From: Mucilaginibacter aquariorum
GTDB lineage: Bacteria; Bacteroidota; Bacteroidia; Sphingobacteriales; Sphingobacteriaceae
DNA length: 64,000 nt
Assembly: GCF_024498135.1 (NCBI RefSeq)
Contig: NZ_JANHOH010000001.1
Span: 558,001 to 622,000, forward strand
Reading direction: 5' to 3'
The stretch's first letter is position 1. Every line of letters begins with the position of its first letter. The position numbers were made by a program, and so were the translations under genes. The notes beneath the pieces were generated by a model. It made no database searches. It was not told the DNA's origin and worked only from the letters and a program-made list of their open reading frames with translations. Below are positions 17,311 through 24,938 of this stretch, piece after piece.

Positions 17311-18684
17311 ATGCAGAAGAGCAAACTAACCCTGTACATTTTTATAGCATTAATATTAGGCGTGCTAGCCGGATACATTTACAATGCTACTGTTATAAAC
17401 AATATTAATACCAAGTTAAGCGCCGCCGAGGTAAATATAAAAACAATAGACGAGCAATTGGTTGTTGCCACCGATACCACAACAGCAACCTATAAAGCAT
17501 TAAAGCTGGAACGCAAGGCGCAGGTAACCATCCGCAAAGCGGCAGATACCAGCCGCGAGGATAAGCTGGTTGGCTTTACAATTTTAAGCGATATATTTTT
17601 GAGGCTGATTAAAATGATAGTTGCACCGCTGGTGTTTACCACCCTGGTTGTGGGTGTAGCCAAAGTGGGTGATATTAAGTCGGTTGGACGTATTGGTGGT
17701 AAAACGCTGCTTTGGTTTTTAAGCGCCACACTTGTTTCCTTAGTATTAGGGATGATTTTGGTTAACTTTTTTAAACCCGGCCAGGCCATGCATTTGCCAT
17801 TGCCAGATAGCCATCTATCTACCGGTATTGAAAAAACAACCTTATCGCTTCGCGATTTTATAAGTCACGTTTTCCCTAAAAGCTTTATTGAGGCAATGGC
17901 CAATAACGAGATCTTGCAGATCGTTATCTTCTCGCTATTTTTTGGCGTTGGTACTGCAGCCATAGGCGAGAAAGGCGAAATAGTGATAAAAGCAATGGAC
18001 GCTTTTGCACATGTTATTCTAAAAATAACCGGCTACGTAATGCAACTGGCGCCACTGGCCGTATTTGGTGCCATAACAGCTATTATTGCTAAACAGGGCT
18101 TAGGTATATTATCTACCTATGCTATATTTATTGGTGAGTTTTATTTTTCGCTGCTGATATTATGGCTAGTTATTATACTGGCCGGGTCGGTAGTATTACA
18201 GGGGCGGGCATTTAATTTAGTAAGCCGCATTAAAGATGCTATGCTTATCGCGTTTAGTACCTCAACCAGCGAGGCTGCTTATCCCAAGGTATTGCTGGAG
18301 CTGGAGCGCTTTGGCTGTAATAATAAAATAGTAAGCTTTGTATTGCCGCTGGGTTATTCGTTTAACCTTGATGGCTCTATGATGTACATGACCTTCGCAT
18401 CACTTTTCCTGGCGCAATCATACAATATCCATCTTTCGTTTGAGCAGCAACTGACTATGTTGCTTATCCTGATGGTTACCAGCAAAGGTATTGCAGGGGT
18501 TCCGCGGGCATCACTTGTAGTAATTGCGGGTACCATATCAATGTTCAACATCCCCGAAGCCGGTTTAGCACTATTAATAGGTATCGATCCGTTATTGGAT
18601 ATGGGCCGCTCTGCAACCAACGTTTTAGGAAATGCAATGGCAACCGCTGTAGTAAGCAAGTGGGAGGGGGAGCTGGAGAATTAA
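17311..18684 (+). CDS. dicarboxylate/amino acid:cation symporter (DAACS family)
   Basis: 457 residues. Helix 1 is at about 6-26, then comes a long polar insertion of about 55 residues (30-85, with KLSAAEVNIKTIDEQLVVAT) not usual in GltP/DctA, then the standard core. Conserved family motifs are the serine-rich hairpin AFSTSTSEAAYPKVL, the NLDGSMMYMTFASLF segment, and DMGRSATNVLGNAMA, which shapes the substrate and sodium sites. The family imports glutamate, aspartate or C4-dicarboxylates with Na+ or H+. Expression appears to be monocistronic from the promoter just upstream. Confidence 0.88.
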   Translation: MQKSKLTLYIFIALILGVLAGYIYNATVINNINTKLSAAEVNIKTIDEQLVVATDTTTATYKALKLERKAQVTIRKAADTSREDKLVGFTILSDIFLRLIKMIVAPLVFTTLVVGVAKVGDIKSVGRIGGKTLLWFLSATLVSLVLGMILVNFFKPGQAMHLPLPDSHLSTGIEKTTLSLRDFISHVFPKSFIEAMANNEILQIVIFSLFFGVGTAAIGEKGEIVIKAMDAFAHVILKITGYVMQLAPLAVFGAITAIIAKQGLGILSTYAIFIGEFYFSLLILWLVIILAGSVVLQGRAFNLVSRIKDAMLIAFSTSTSEAAYPKVLLELERFGCNNKIVSFVLPLGYSFNLDGSMMYMTFASLFLAQSYNIHLSFEQQLTMLLILMVTSKGIAGVPRASLVVIAGTISMFNIPEAGLALLIGIDPLLDMGRSATNVLGNAMATAVVSKWEGELEN

Positions 18685-18686
18685 TC

Positions 18687-19153
18687 AATTATTGAGTTAT
18701 TGAATTATCGAATTATTGATTGAGTATGATGTTAATTGTTATTTATGTCAGATAGTGAAAGGGTAGATTTTGCGGAATCATTAAAAAAACGAACAAAAAA
18801 ATTTGTCGTTGACAACATAAAGCTTTTCAGGACCTTACCAAAAACTGAAGAAGCCAAAATAATAGGCAGGCAATTATTGCGTTGTTCTTCATCTGTAGGT
18901 GCAAATTACAGAGCTGTTTGCAGGGCACGTTCACAAGCGGAGTTTCATTCAAAACTTTCAATAGTTGTAGAAGAGGCCGATGAAAGTGTATTTTGGATGG
19001 AAATACTTGTGGAAGCAGGAATAGTACAGACGCCAGAAATCGAGTCTCTTTTTAAAGAGGCCAACGAAATACTCAAAATAGTTTCCGCATCAAGAAGAAC
19101 CGTATCAGAAAAAAAATAAATCAATAATTCTATAATTCACTAATTCTATAATT
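18687..19153. repeat. inverted-repeat element with a four-helix-bundle gene in its loop
   Basis: A 33-nt arm at 18687-18719 (starts AATTATTGAGTTATTG) and its reverse complement at 19121-19153 match at 29 of 33 positions. The arms lie just outside the small gene at 18745-19119. A related hairpin without a gene lies at 62357-62496. Arms plus a single IVP-like ORF resemble intervening sequences of 23S rRNA, but here the element is intergenic. The arms are seen; mobility is inferred. Confidence 0.65.
18745..19119 (+). CDS. four-helix-bundle protein of the 23S rRNA IVP (S23) type
   Basis: 124 residues from the ATG at 18745; an in-frame TTG at 18736 is also possible. Family features: an N-terminal KKRTKKFVVDNIKLFRTLP helix, then GRQLLRCSSSVGANYRAVCR with the conserved S-x-G-A-N-Y/E turn, RARSQAEFHSKLSIVVEEAD, and a C-terminal EANEILKIVSASRRT helix. 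These proteins form pentameric bundles; relatives are encoded by 23S rRNA intervening sequences, and Avd of diversity-generating retroelements shares the fold. The biochemical role of free-standing copies is unknown. It sits within a 33-bp inverted repeat. Confidence 0.85.
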   Translation: MSDSERVDFAESLKKRTKKFVVDNIKLFRTLPKTEEAKIIGRQLLRCSSSVGANYRAVCRARSQAEFHSKLSIVVEEADESVFWMEILVEAGIVQTPEIESLFKEANEILKIVSASRRTVSEKK

Positions 19154-19158
19154 CTCTC

Positions 19159-19662
19159 ATGAATAATCGTTCTAAAAAAATATTCCTTATAATGAGCATA
19201 GTGGTGCCGTTTTTATTGTACTGTATCTACTACTACGGTATGATGATCAAGAACGCGCCTTACAAGTTCTCCGAATTTCAGTCGATACGTTTTGAATATG
19301 GTTATGGCGATACGCTAAACAATATTTACGATTCTAAAACCGGTGAATACCAGTTTGTGAACAGGCGCGATTCTATTGTAAAAATAAACCTTAAGCTAAG
19401 CAAAAGCGACTTATTATACCTGCACCGTAAAGCGGCTGACCTGGGCTTTTGGGATTTCCCGTCAAACGAGCTTAACCCGGATGTAAAGGGCAGGGTGCCC
19501 CGGTATGTAATACAGTTTAATTATCTGCGTAAAACCAAAAAGGTGATGTATGATGCATCCTATAATGGTGCCGAAAAGCTGAAGGATGCCAACGACCGCC
19601 TGATAATAGAAATTAAAAAGATATTGAGCGATGCGGAAGCACGACAAAGAAATAGCAAGTAG
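19159..19662 (+). CDS. hypothetical membrane-anchored protein
   Basis: 167 residues. A short positive N-terminus (MNNRSKKIF) and one hydrophobic helix (about 9-28) anchor a soluble domain that should face the periplasm. The domain contains FQSIRFEYGYGDTLNNIY and LSKSDLLYLHRKAADLGFWD, a strand-rich pattern that recurs in small Bacteroidota proteins of unknown function. The start codon is 5 bp after the right arm of the inverted-repeat element, so the element now forms its upstream region. No enzymatic motif is visible. Confidence 0.6.
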   Translation: MNNRSKKIFLIMSIVVPFLLYCIYYYGMMIKNAPYKFSEFQSIRFEYGYGDTLNNIYDSKTGEYQFVNRRDSIVKINLKLSKSDLLYLHRKAADLGFWDFPSNELNPDVKGRVPRYVIQFNYLRKTKKVMYDASYNGAEKLKDANDRLIIEIKKILSDAEARQRNSK

Positions 19663-19665
19663 GGG

Positions 19666-19697
19666 ATTGCTTTTATTAAAAACTATCCATATATTTG
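19666..19697 (+). promoter_or_regulatory. promoter of the rplU-rpmA operon
   Basis: ATTG (19666-19669), 20-bp spacer, perfect -7 box TATATTTG (19690-19697). The start would be near 19703, giving a leader of about 28 nt before rplU. Confidence 0.55.
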
Positions 19698-19730
19698 CAC
19701 CTCAAAATTTAAAACAATAATTAATCAACA

Positions 19731-20039
19731 ATGTACGCAATAGTAAGTATAGCCGGACAGCAATTTAAAGTTGCAAAAGACCAGCAGATCTTTGTACACC
19801 GTTTACAGGGAGATGAAGGCGCTAGTATTGAATTTGACAATGTGTTGTTAGCAGAAAACGAAGGTAAATTCAAATTAGGTTCTGATTTGAAAAGCGCTAA
19901 AGTATCAGCTAAGATCGTGTCTCATTTAAAGGGTGATAAAGTAATTATCTTCAAAAAGAAACGCAGAAAAGGTTACCAGAAGAAAAATGGTCACCGTCAG
20001 CAATTTACCAAGATCGAGATCACCGGTATAACATTATAA
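19731..20039 (+). CDS. rplU: 50S ribosomal protein bL21
   Basis: 102 residues, normal length for bL21. Diagnostic parts are MYAIVSIAGQQFKVAKDQ at the N-terminus and KVIIFKKKRRKGYQKKNGHR near the C-terminus, which contacts 23S rRNA. It precedes rpmA by 49 bp, the conserved order in most bacteria, and begins the operon. Confidence 0.97.
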   Translation: MYAIVSIAGQQFKVAKDQQIFVHRLQGDEGASIEFDNVLLAENEGKFKLGSDLKSAKVSAKIVSHLKGDKVIIFKKKRRKGYQKKNGHRQQFTKIEITGITL

Positions 20040-20088
20040 TTAAATTTTAACCGACTCGATTCATTAGGGTCACAAAAGAAATTAAGAA

Positions 20089-20529
20089 ATGGCACACAAA
20101 AAAGGGGCCGGTAGTTCAAGAAACGGCCGCGAATCACATAGCAAGCGTTTAGGTATCAAAATTTTCGGTGGTCAGCCAGCTATTGCAGGTAACATCATTG
20201 TTCGTCAGCGTGGTACCAAACACAACCCGGGCCTTAACGTAGGTATCGGTAAAGATCATACCTTATTTGCATTAAAAGCAGGTCACGTAGTATTCAAAAA
20301 GAAAGCAGATAACCGTTCATACGTTTCAGTTATTCCTTTTGAAGTTGCACCTGTTGCAGAAGATTTAGCACCTGCACCAGCAGTTAAAGCTGAAGCAAAA
20401 GCAAAGAAAGTTGAAGCACCTGTTGCAGAAGTTGAAGTAGCTGAAGAAGCTCCTAAAGCAAAGAAAGCAGCAGCACCAAAAGCAAAAAAAGAAGCAGCAC
20501 CTGATGCTGAAGAAGCTCCTGCCGAATAA
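20089..20529 (+). CDS. rpmA: 50S ribosomal protein bL27 with Ala/Lys/Glu-rich C-terminal extension
   Basis: 146 residues, while bL27 is usually about 85. Residues 1-84 are standard ([20 protein letters not shown], GVxxFGGQ-like [34 protein letters not shown]). The N-terminus, which reaches the peptidyl-transferase centre, has no cleavable extension of the Firmicutes type. Residues about 88-146 form a repetitive tail of Ala, Lys, Glu and Pro ([18 protein letters not shown]), probably disordered and solvent-exposed. The tail is uninterrupted in frame and ends right before a terminator. Confidence 0.95.
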   Translation: MAHKKGAGSSRNGRESHSKRLGIKIFGGQPAIAGNIIVRQRGTKHNPGLNVGIGKDHTLFALKAGHVVFKKKADNRSYVSVIPFEVAPVAEDLAPAPAVKAEAKAKKVEAPVAEVEVAEEAPKAKKAAAPKAKKEAAPDAEEAPAE

Positions 20530-20551
20530 TTAAGCGAAGCTCACACAATAT

Positions 20552-20586
20552 AAAAAGCCCTTATCAAATTGATAAGGGCTTTTTTT
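20552..20586 (+). terminator. terminator of the rplU-rpmA operon
   Basis: AAAAGCCCTTATCAA is followed almost at once by its complement TTGATAAGGGCTTTT and a T run (to 20586), 23 bp after the rpmA stop. Confidence 0.92.
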
Positions 20587-20611
20587 GTGGGGAATAATTA
20601 AATAAAACCCG

Positions 20612-20715
20612 CGTCATTGCGAGGTACGAAGCAATCTCTTTAGGACAATTGTACACTTTGCATAAACTAATGGCTTAAAGAGATTGCTTTGTCGCTTATG
20701 CTCCTCGCAATGACG
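20612..20715. repeat. MITE-like intergenic hairpin (cgtcattgcgagg type)
   Basis: The left arm CGTCATTGCGAGG plus GAAGCAATCTCTTTA (20612-20642) pairs with TAAAGAGATTGC and CCTCGCAATGACG (20676-20715). The arms differ by a short insertion, and the loop is about 33 nt. Similar palindromes with these words are common in intergenic DNA of many bacteria. It fills most of the 267-bp gap between rpmA and the M1 peptidase. Confidence 0.75.
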
Positions 20716-20796
20716 TGACGGAGACAGAAAAAAAATAGCGATGGGTTTTACACCCATCGCTATCAGTAAAAATTAACGTCTTTGCGAGAAATTTCT

Positions 20797-22395
20797 TTAT
20801 TCCAATATCACTTTCTTTAAATACCAGCCATCGGCATCAATAACCGGTGTGGTTTTACTGTCAACTGTTATCCCTTTGGCGGTTACTACCATGCGTTTTG
20901 TGCCGGCATCGGTAGTAACATCAATTGGCAAGTCGGTGCTTATATTTTGCAGTGTTATTAAATACTTATCTCTTGGCCTGGCTTTTACGCTTACTTCAAG
21001 CTTATTGGTGGTACGCAGGTAAAAGTCAAACAATGGTTTAAGCGATTTACCGTAAGCCTTGCTGAAATATTGCTCCACATCATCGGTAACATTCTGATGG
21101 TCGTAGGTAAAATTTGGATCGGTCACAAAACCTTTCAGGGTAGGGAAGAAAAGACTGTCGCCCATTACATAATGCAGGGTATGCATAAAGTAACCGCCTT
21201 TGCTGTAGATATCGCCGTTATACGCCGATGCCTCGTCAATATCTTTTCCTAACACAATGGGTTGCTTATTCTGAATGCCAAAAGCAGATTTCTTGAAACG
21301 ATCTATATAAGCCTGTTTGCCTTCTAAGTCCAAAATTGGCAAGGCATCAGCATAGGTATCAATACCTTCGTGGATCCAGTAGTCGGCCCAATCGCGGGCG
21401 GTAACTTTATTGCCCCACCATTCGTGGCCAAATTCGTGGAACATCAGCCAGTCGAAATCCTGCCCACCAACTTTAGTGTATCTGAATTTGTTACCGTAGG
21501 CGTTCATACTTTGATGCTCCATGCCTAAATGCGGCGTTTCTACAAGGCCCAGTTTTTCTTTAGCCCAGGGATATTCGCCAAAATACTTTTCTTTTGATTG
21601 GGCGGCCTTAATGGTCATATCAACCAGGTGCTGACCTTTAGATTCATGTTCTTTCAACACATAAAACTCAACAGGAACAGTATTACCTGCAACCGATTTA
21701 TAACTACCTTTTACTACTGTATAATCGCCGGCGTTAAATACCAGGCTGTAGTTATTTATGCTGTATTTGGTTTGCCAGTGATAAGTAGCCGTATTACCTT
21801 TTTTACTTACACCTTTTAATACACCCGGGCCTGCAACAACCAGGTCCTTCGGAACGGTTATCAGCATGTCGCCGCCCTCGTTCGGCTCGTCGGACGGGTG
21901 ATCTTTACACGGGAAAAAGATCTTACCGCCGGTTTGTTCGGCAGTAACCGCCAGCCATGGGTGGCCGGTAGAGTCTTGCGTAAAGGTAAAGCCATCATCC
22001 CACGGTGGATTTTTGGCAATGCGTGGTTTACCGCCGTATATTACTTTGATGCTTGCTTTACCGGCAGCCAGTTGTTTTGCAAGATTAATAGTTATTAAAC
22101 CATTTTTATGGTCAAATGCTTCCTTTTTACCATTTACCGAAACAGCGCCAACGTGCAACGAATCCAACAGGTCAAGGATCAACACTTTAGTCGGTTGCGC
22201 CATTATCACGTCAATAACAGTAGAGCCATCTATTGATTTTTGCTGAAAATTAACGTTTAGCGCAATGGTGTAATGGCGCACGTCCATTATAGCTTGCTCT
22301 GGTTTAAGCTTGCCGCCGGATGTTTGGGCATCGGCACCCAACCCAAAGCCGGCAAGTATAATTGCCAGGGCGGTTATTTTTGATCTATATTTCAT
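20797..22395 (-). CDS. M1-family metallopeptidase (aminopeptidase N-like), secreted
   Basis: 532 residues with a signal peptide (1-23, cleavage near GADAQ). An N-terminal beta domain (about 35-210) precedes the thermolysin-like domain. Zinc ligands are clear: H320-E-F-G-H324 and E343 in YWIHEG (HExxH-x18-E). Substrate N-terminus recognition is seen as LGMEHQSMNAYG, a variant of GxMEN in which His replaces the final Asn region. It should remove N-terminal residues from peptides in the periplasm or at the cell surface. The C-terminal helical domain of longer M1 enzymes is absent. Confidence 0.88.
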   Translation of the reverse strand: MKYRSKITALAIILAGFGLGADAQTSGGKLKPEQAIMDVRHYTIALNVNFQQKSIDGSTVIDVIMAQPTKVLILDLLDSLHVGAVSVNGKKEAFDHKNGLITINLAKQLAAGKASIKVIYGGKPRIAKNPPWDDGFTFTQDSTGHPWLAVTAEQTGGKIFFPCKDHPSDEPNEGGDMLITVPKDLVVAGPGVLKGVSKKGNTATYHWQTKYSINNYSLVFNAGDYTVVKGSYKSVAGNTVPVEFYVLKEHESKGQHLVDMTIKAAQSKEKYFGEYPWAKEKLGLVETPHLGMEHQSMNAYGNKFRYTKVGGQDFDWLMFHEFGHEWWGNKVTARDWADYWIHEGIDTYADALPILDLEGKQAYIDRFKKSAFGIQNKQPIVLGKDIDEASAYNGDIYSKGGYFMHTLHYVMGDSLFFPTLKGFVTDPNFTYDHQNVTDDVEQYFSKAYGKSLKPLFDFYLRTTNKLEVSVKARPRDKYLITLQNISTDLPIDVTTDAGTKRMVVTAKGITVDSKTTPVIDADGWYLKKVILE

Positions 22396-22567
22396 CAGAT
22401 AAGGAATTGTGTTTTTAAAGATAAGGATGTGGATCTATATATGAAGATAAGGTTTGTAAAACTTATATGTGCAAAGGATGCTATTTTGAATATAAAATGG
22501 TTTTTATGTATTAGAAATTATGAAGGAATTTTATATACTTTTATGAACATAAAAAACCTTTAATAGC

Positions 22568-23404
22568 ATGAGAATTAACTATTTAAGATTTATTTGCCTT
22601 TTACTGATGGCATTTATTGAAACGCAAAATGTATCTGCCCAAAGCAAAAAAGATTTTTACCAGTTAAAAATTTACAGGTTAAAAGATGATACACAAGTAA
22701 CGCGGGTTGATTCCTTTTTAAAAAATGCCTATTTGCCGGCATTGCACCGCCTGGGTATAAAACAAGTTGGTGTTTTTAAACTAATTGCCAATGATACAAC
22801 CATGCTAAAAGCGATGAGGGTGTTTAAGCCAAGTGACAATGATGTTAATAAAACAAAATCGATTTATGTATTTATACCCCTAAAATCATTGCAACAGTTT
22901 CATGATATCACCTCTAAACTGGATAATGATGCCATGCTGGCCAATGATGGAAAAAGCTATTTTGAAGCAGCGTATAATAATGTTCCCTATCAAAGGATAG
23001 AAACAGTTTTGCTGGAAGCGTTTCCCGATCACCCTAAATTTGAAATGACTGCACTTAAATCTGCTGTAAAAGATAGGATATATGAGCTGCGCAGTTACGA
23101 GGGGCCAACCGAAAGAAAATATGCCAGTAAAGTAAAAATGTTTAATGCCGGCGGGGAAATCCCCCTGTTTAAACAATTAGGGTTTAATGCCGTTTTTTAT
23201 GCCGCTGTGCTGGCCGGCAGCCATATGCCTAACCTTATGTATATGACCAGTTTTGAAAGTATGGATGCCAGAAATGCTCATTGGCAAGCTTTTGTAAATT
23301 CCCCCGAATGGAAAAAATTAGTGGCCATGCCAGAATATAGTAATACGATCTCGGGTGCCGAAGTACTATTGTGCCACGCTGCCGAATATTCTGATATTTA
23401 TTAA
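22568..23404 (+). CDS. NIPSNAP-family protein with signal peptide
   Basis: 278 residues. Residues 1-25 are a signal peptide (cleavage at VSAQ). Two ferredoxin-like halves follow: residues about 30-135 (FYQLKIYRLKDDTQVTRVD) and about 165-275, with the typical NIPSNAP segment IYELRSYEGPTERKYASKV, then WQAFVNSPEWKKLVAMPEY. Members are dimeric alpha-beta barrels without a settled enzymatic role. It stands alone and ends at a very long perfect hairpin. Confidence 0.85.
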   Translation: MRINYLRFICLLLMAFIETQNVSAQSKKDFYQLKIYRLKDDTQVTRVDSFLKNAYLPALHRLGIKQVGVFKLIANDTTMLKAMRVFKPSDNDVNKTKSIYVFIPLKSLQQFHDITSKLDNDAMLANDGKSYFEAAYNNVPYQRIETVLLEAFPDHPKFEMTALKSAVKDRIYELRSYEGPTERKYASKVKMFNAGGEIPLFKQLGFNAVFYAAVLAGSHMPNLMYMTSFESMDARNAHWQAFVNSPEWKKLVAMPEYSNTISGAEVLLCHAAEYSDIY

Positions 23405-23422
23405 CAGCCGTGGGTAATGTCT

Positions 23423-23470
23423 TAATGTATAGCTCTTGTTGGTGACAACACCAACAAGAGCTATACATTA
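23423..23470. repeat. 22-bp perfect hairpin between convergent genes
   Basis: TAATGTATAGCTCTTGTTGG and two more bases (23423-23444) are repeated perfectly inverted at 23449-23470 with a 4-nt loop ACAA. There is no T tract on either side. The last three bases are the stop codon of the TonB gene on the minus strand. It probably acts as a bidirectional 3' end or RNase III substrate. Confidence 0.75.
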
Positions 23471-23875
23471 GTCATCCAATTTAAAAAAATTTATAGGCAT
23501 TTGGAACTTTACACGTACCGGCTGCCCGTTTACTTTACCGGGTATCCATTTTGGCATTGCATTTATTAATCGGACGGCTTCCGCATCAGTCTCGGGCGAT
23601 AAACTTTTTTGTACAGAAACGCTGCTTATACTGCCATCTTTTTCAACAACAAATGTCAATATAACCCTTCCCTGCAAATTTGCCTCTTTTGCTTCCTCCG
23701 GGTACTTTAGGTTTTTATTAATGAACTTTATCAATTTACCAATACCACCAACAAATTCGGGCGATTCTTCAACGTTATGCAAAGTTGTAGTATCCTTTTT
23801 TAACGTGTCGGTAACTTGTGCTTTAGCGGCAAATGAACAAATAGTGCAAATAAATATAAATAGTATCGTTTTCAT
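23468..23875 (-). CDS. secreted TonB C-terminal domain protein
   Basis: 135 residues. A signal sequence (1-19, ending AAKAQ) is followed by a short linker and a TonB C-terminal domain (about 42-133) with YPEEAKEANLQGRVILTFVV, a closing WIPGKVNGQPV and VKFQMPINF. It lacks the membrane anchor plus proline-rich spacer of an energy-transducing TonB, so it may be a periplasmic binding or signalling variant. It begins 3 bp after the polyprenyl synthase stop and is likely in the same operon. Confidence 0.8.
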   Translation of the reverse strand: MKTILFIFICTICSFAAKAQVTDTLKKDTTTLHNVEESPEFVGGIGKLIKFINKNLKYPEEAKEANLQGRVILTFVVEKDGSISSVSVQKSLSPETDAEAVRLINAMPKWIPGKVNGQPVRVKFQMPINFFKLDD

Positions 23876-23878
23876 CTT

Positions 23879-24853
23879 TTAATATTCCCTAACCAACAAC
23901 CCGTCTGCAAAATCGCGTAGGTATTGTTTGCTTTCTTCGGGCAGGTTAATTTGATCCAACGCTTCAAAAGCTTTTTCGGCATATGCCTGCATCTCTGCTT
24001 CAGCGTGTTGGCGGATGTTTACACTGTTATAGATGCCAGTAACAGCTGTAACTTTTTCGGCCGGGTCAAAAGTGGTAAAGGTGATCCAGCGGACCAGTTC
24101 CTCGGCATCGGTATCTTTAACCAGCTCGAGCGCCTTTATCAGCAGATATGTTTTTTTGTTGGAGATAATATCCCCGCCAACCTGCTTCCCAAATTTTTCG
24201 GGGTTGCCATATACATCCAATATATCATCCTGCAACTGGAAAGCTATCCCCAGATACTCGCCAAACTGGCAAAGCAGTTCCGCGTCTTTTATATCGGCCT
24301 TGCCTATAAGTGCGCCTATCTTTAATGCGCCACCCAATACAACCGCCGTTTTAAGGCGTATCATGTTGATGTATTCCTCAATGCTGATATTATTACTCGT
24401 CTCAAAGGTCATATCCAGTTGCTGGCCTTCGCATACGCCTACAGCGGTATTATTAAAAATGTCCAGCACCTGGCGTAGTATATTCTCGCGAACCTGCATC
24501 ATCAGCTTATAGCCTTCAATCAGCATTACATCCCCCGATAATATGGCTACATTGTTATTCCATTTCTCGTGAACGGTGGTTTTACCGCGCCTTTTTGGGG
24601 CGTTGTCCATAATATCATCATGCATCAGCGTGAAGTTGTGGAACACCTCAATGGCAAGGGCAGGAGGAAGGGCAGCTTCTACATCGCCGCCAAATAAATC
24701 GCAGGCCATCAGGAGCAGGGCGGGGCGCATACGCTTGCCACCCAATGCCAGTATATATTTTATTGGCTCGTATAATTCCGCGGGATATTCAGGGAATTTC
24801 AGTTCAGATACGGAACTTGCAATCAACGACTGCAGATCTTCAAGTTTTCTCAT
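23879..24853 (-). CDS. polyprenyl diphosphate synthase
   Basis: 324 residues from MRKLEDLQSL at 24853; the 25 codons upstream to 24928 do not fit the family. Both aspartate-rich motifs are intact: D79-D80-x-x-D83 (FARM, LMHDDIMDNAPKRRG) and D209-D210-x-x-D213 (QLQDDILDVYG). GGKRMRPALLL binds isopentenyl diphosphate. The enzyme condenses IPP with allylic diphosphates; the chain length, probably for the menaquinone side chain, cannot be read reliably. It lies between RNase R and TonB on the same strand. Confidence 0.9.
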   Translation of the reverse strand: MRKLEDLQSLIASSVSELKFPEYPAELYEPIKYILALGGKRMRPALLLMACDLFGGDVEAALPPALAIEVFHNFTLMHDDIMDNAPKRRGKTTVHEKWNNNVAILSGDVMLIEGYKLMMQVRENILRQVLDIFNNTAVGVCEGQQLDMTFETSNNISIEEYINMIRLKTAVVLGGALKIGALIGKADIKDAELLCQFGEYLGIAFQLQDDILDVYGNPEKFGKQVGGDIISNKKTYLLIKALELVKDTDAEELVRWITFTTFDPAEKVTAVTGIYNSVNIRQHAEAEMQAYAEKAFEALDQINLPEESKQYLRDFADGLLVREY

Positions 24854-24938
24854 GTATAGAATGCGCGATAATGTGCGGGATGGGGGAGCGAAGAGCGGAT
24901 TAACGCACCTAACACCCACACCCCGCACTCATCACATA

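Noticed and set aside
24854..24928. N-terminal extension of the polyprenyl synthase
   Set aside because: Arg/Pro-rich and unlike the family; MRKLEDL at 24853 is the natural start.
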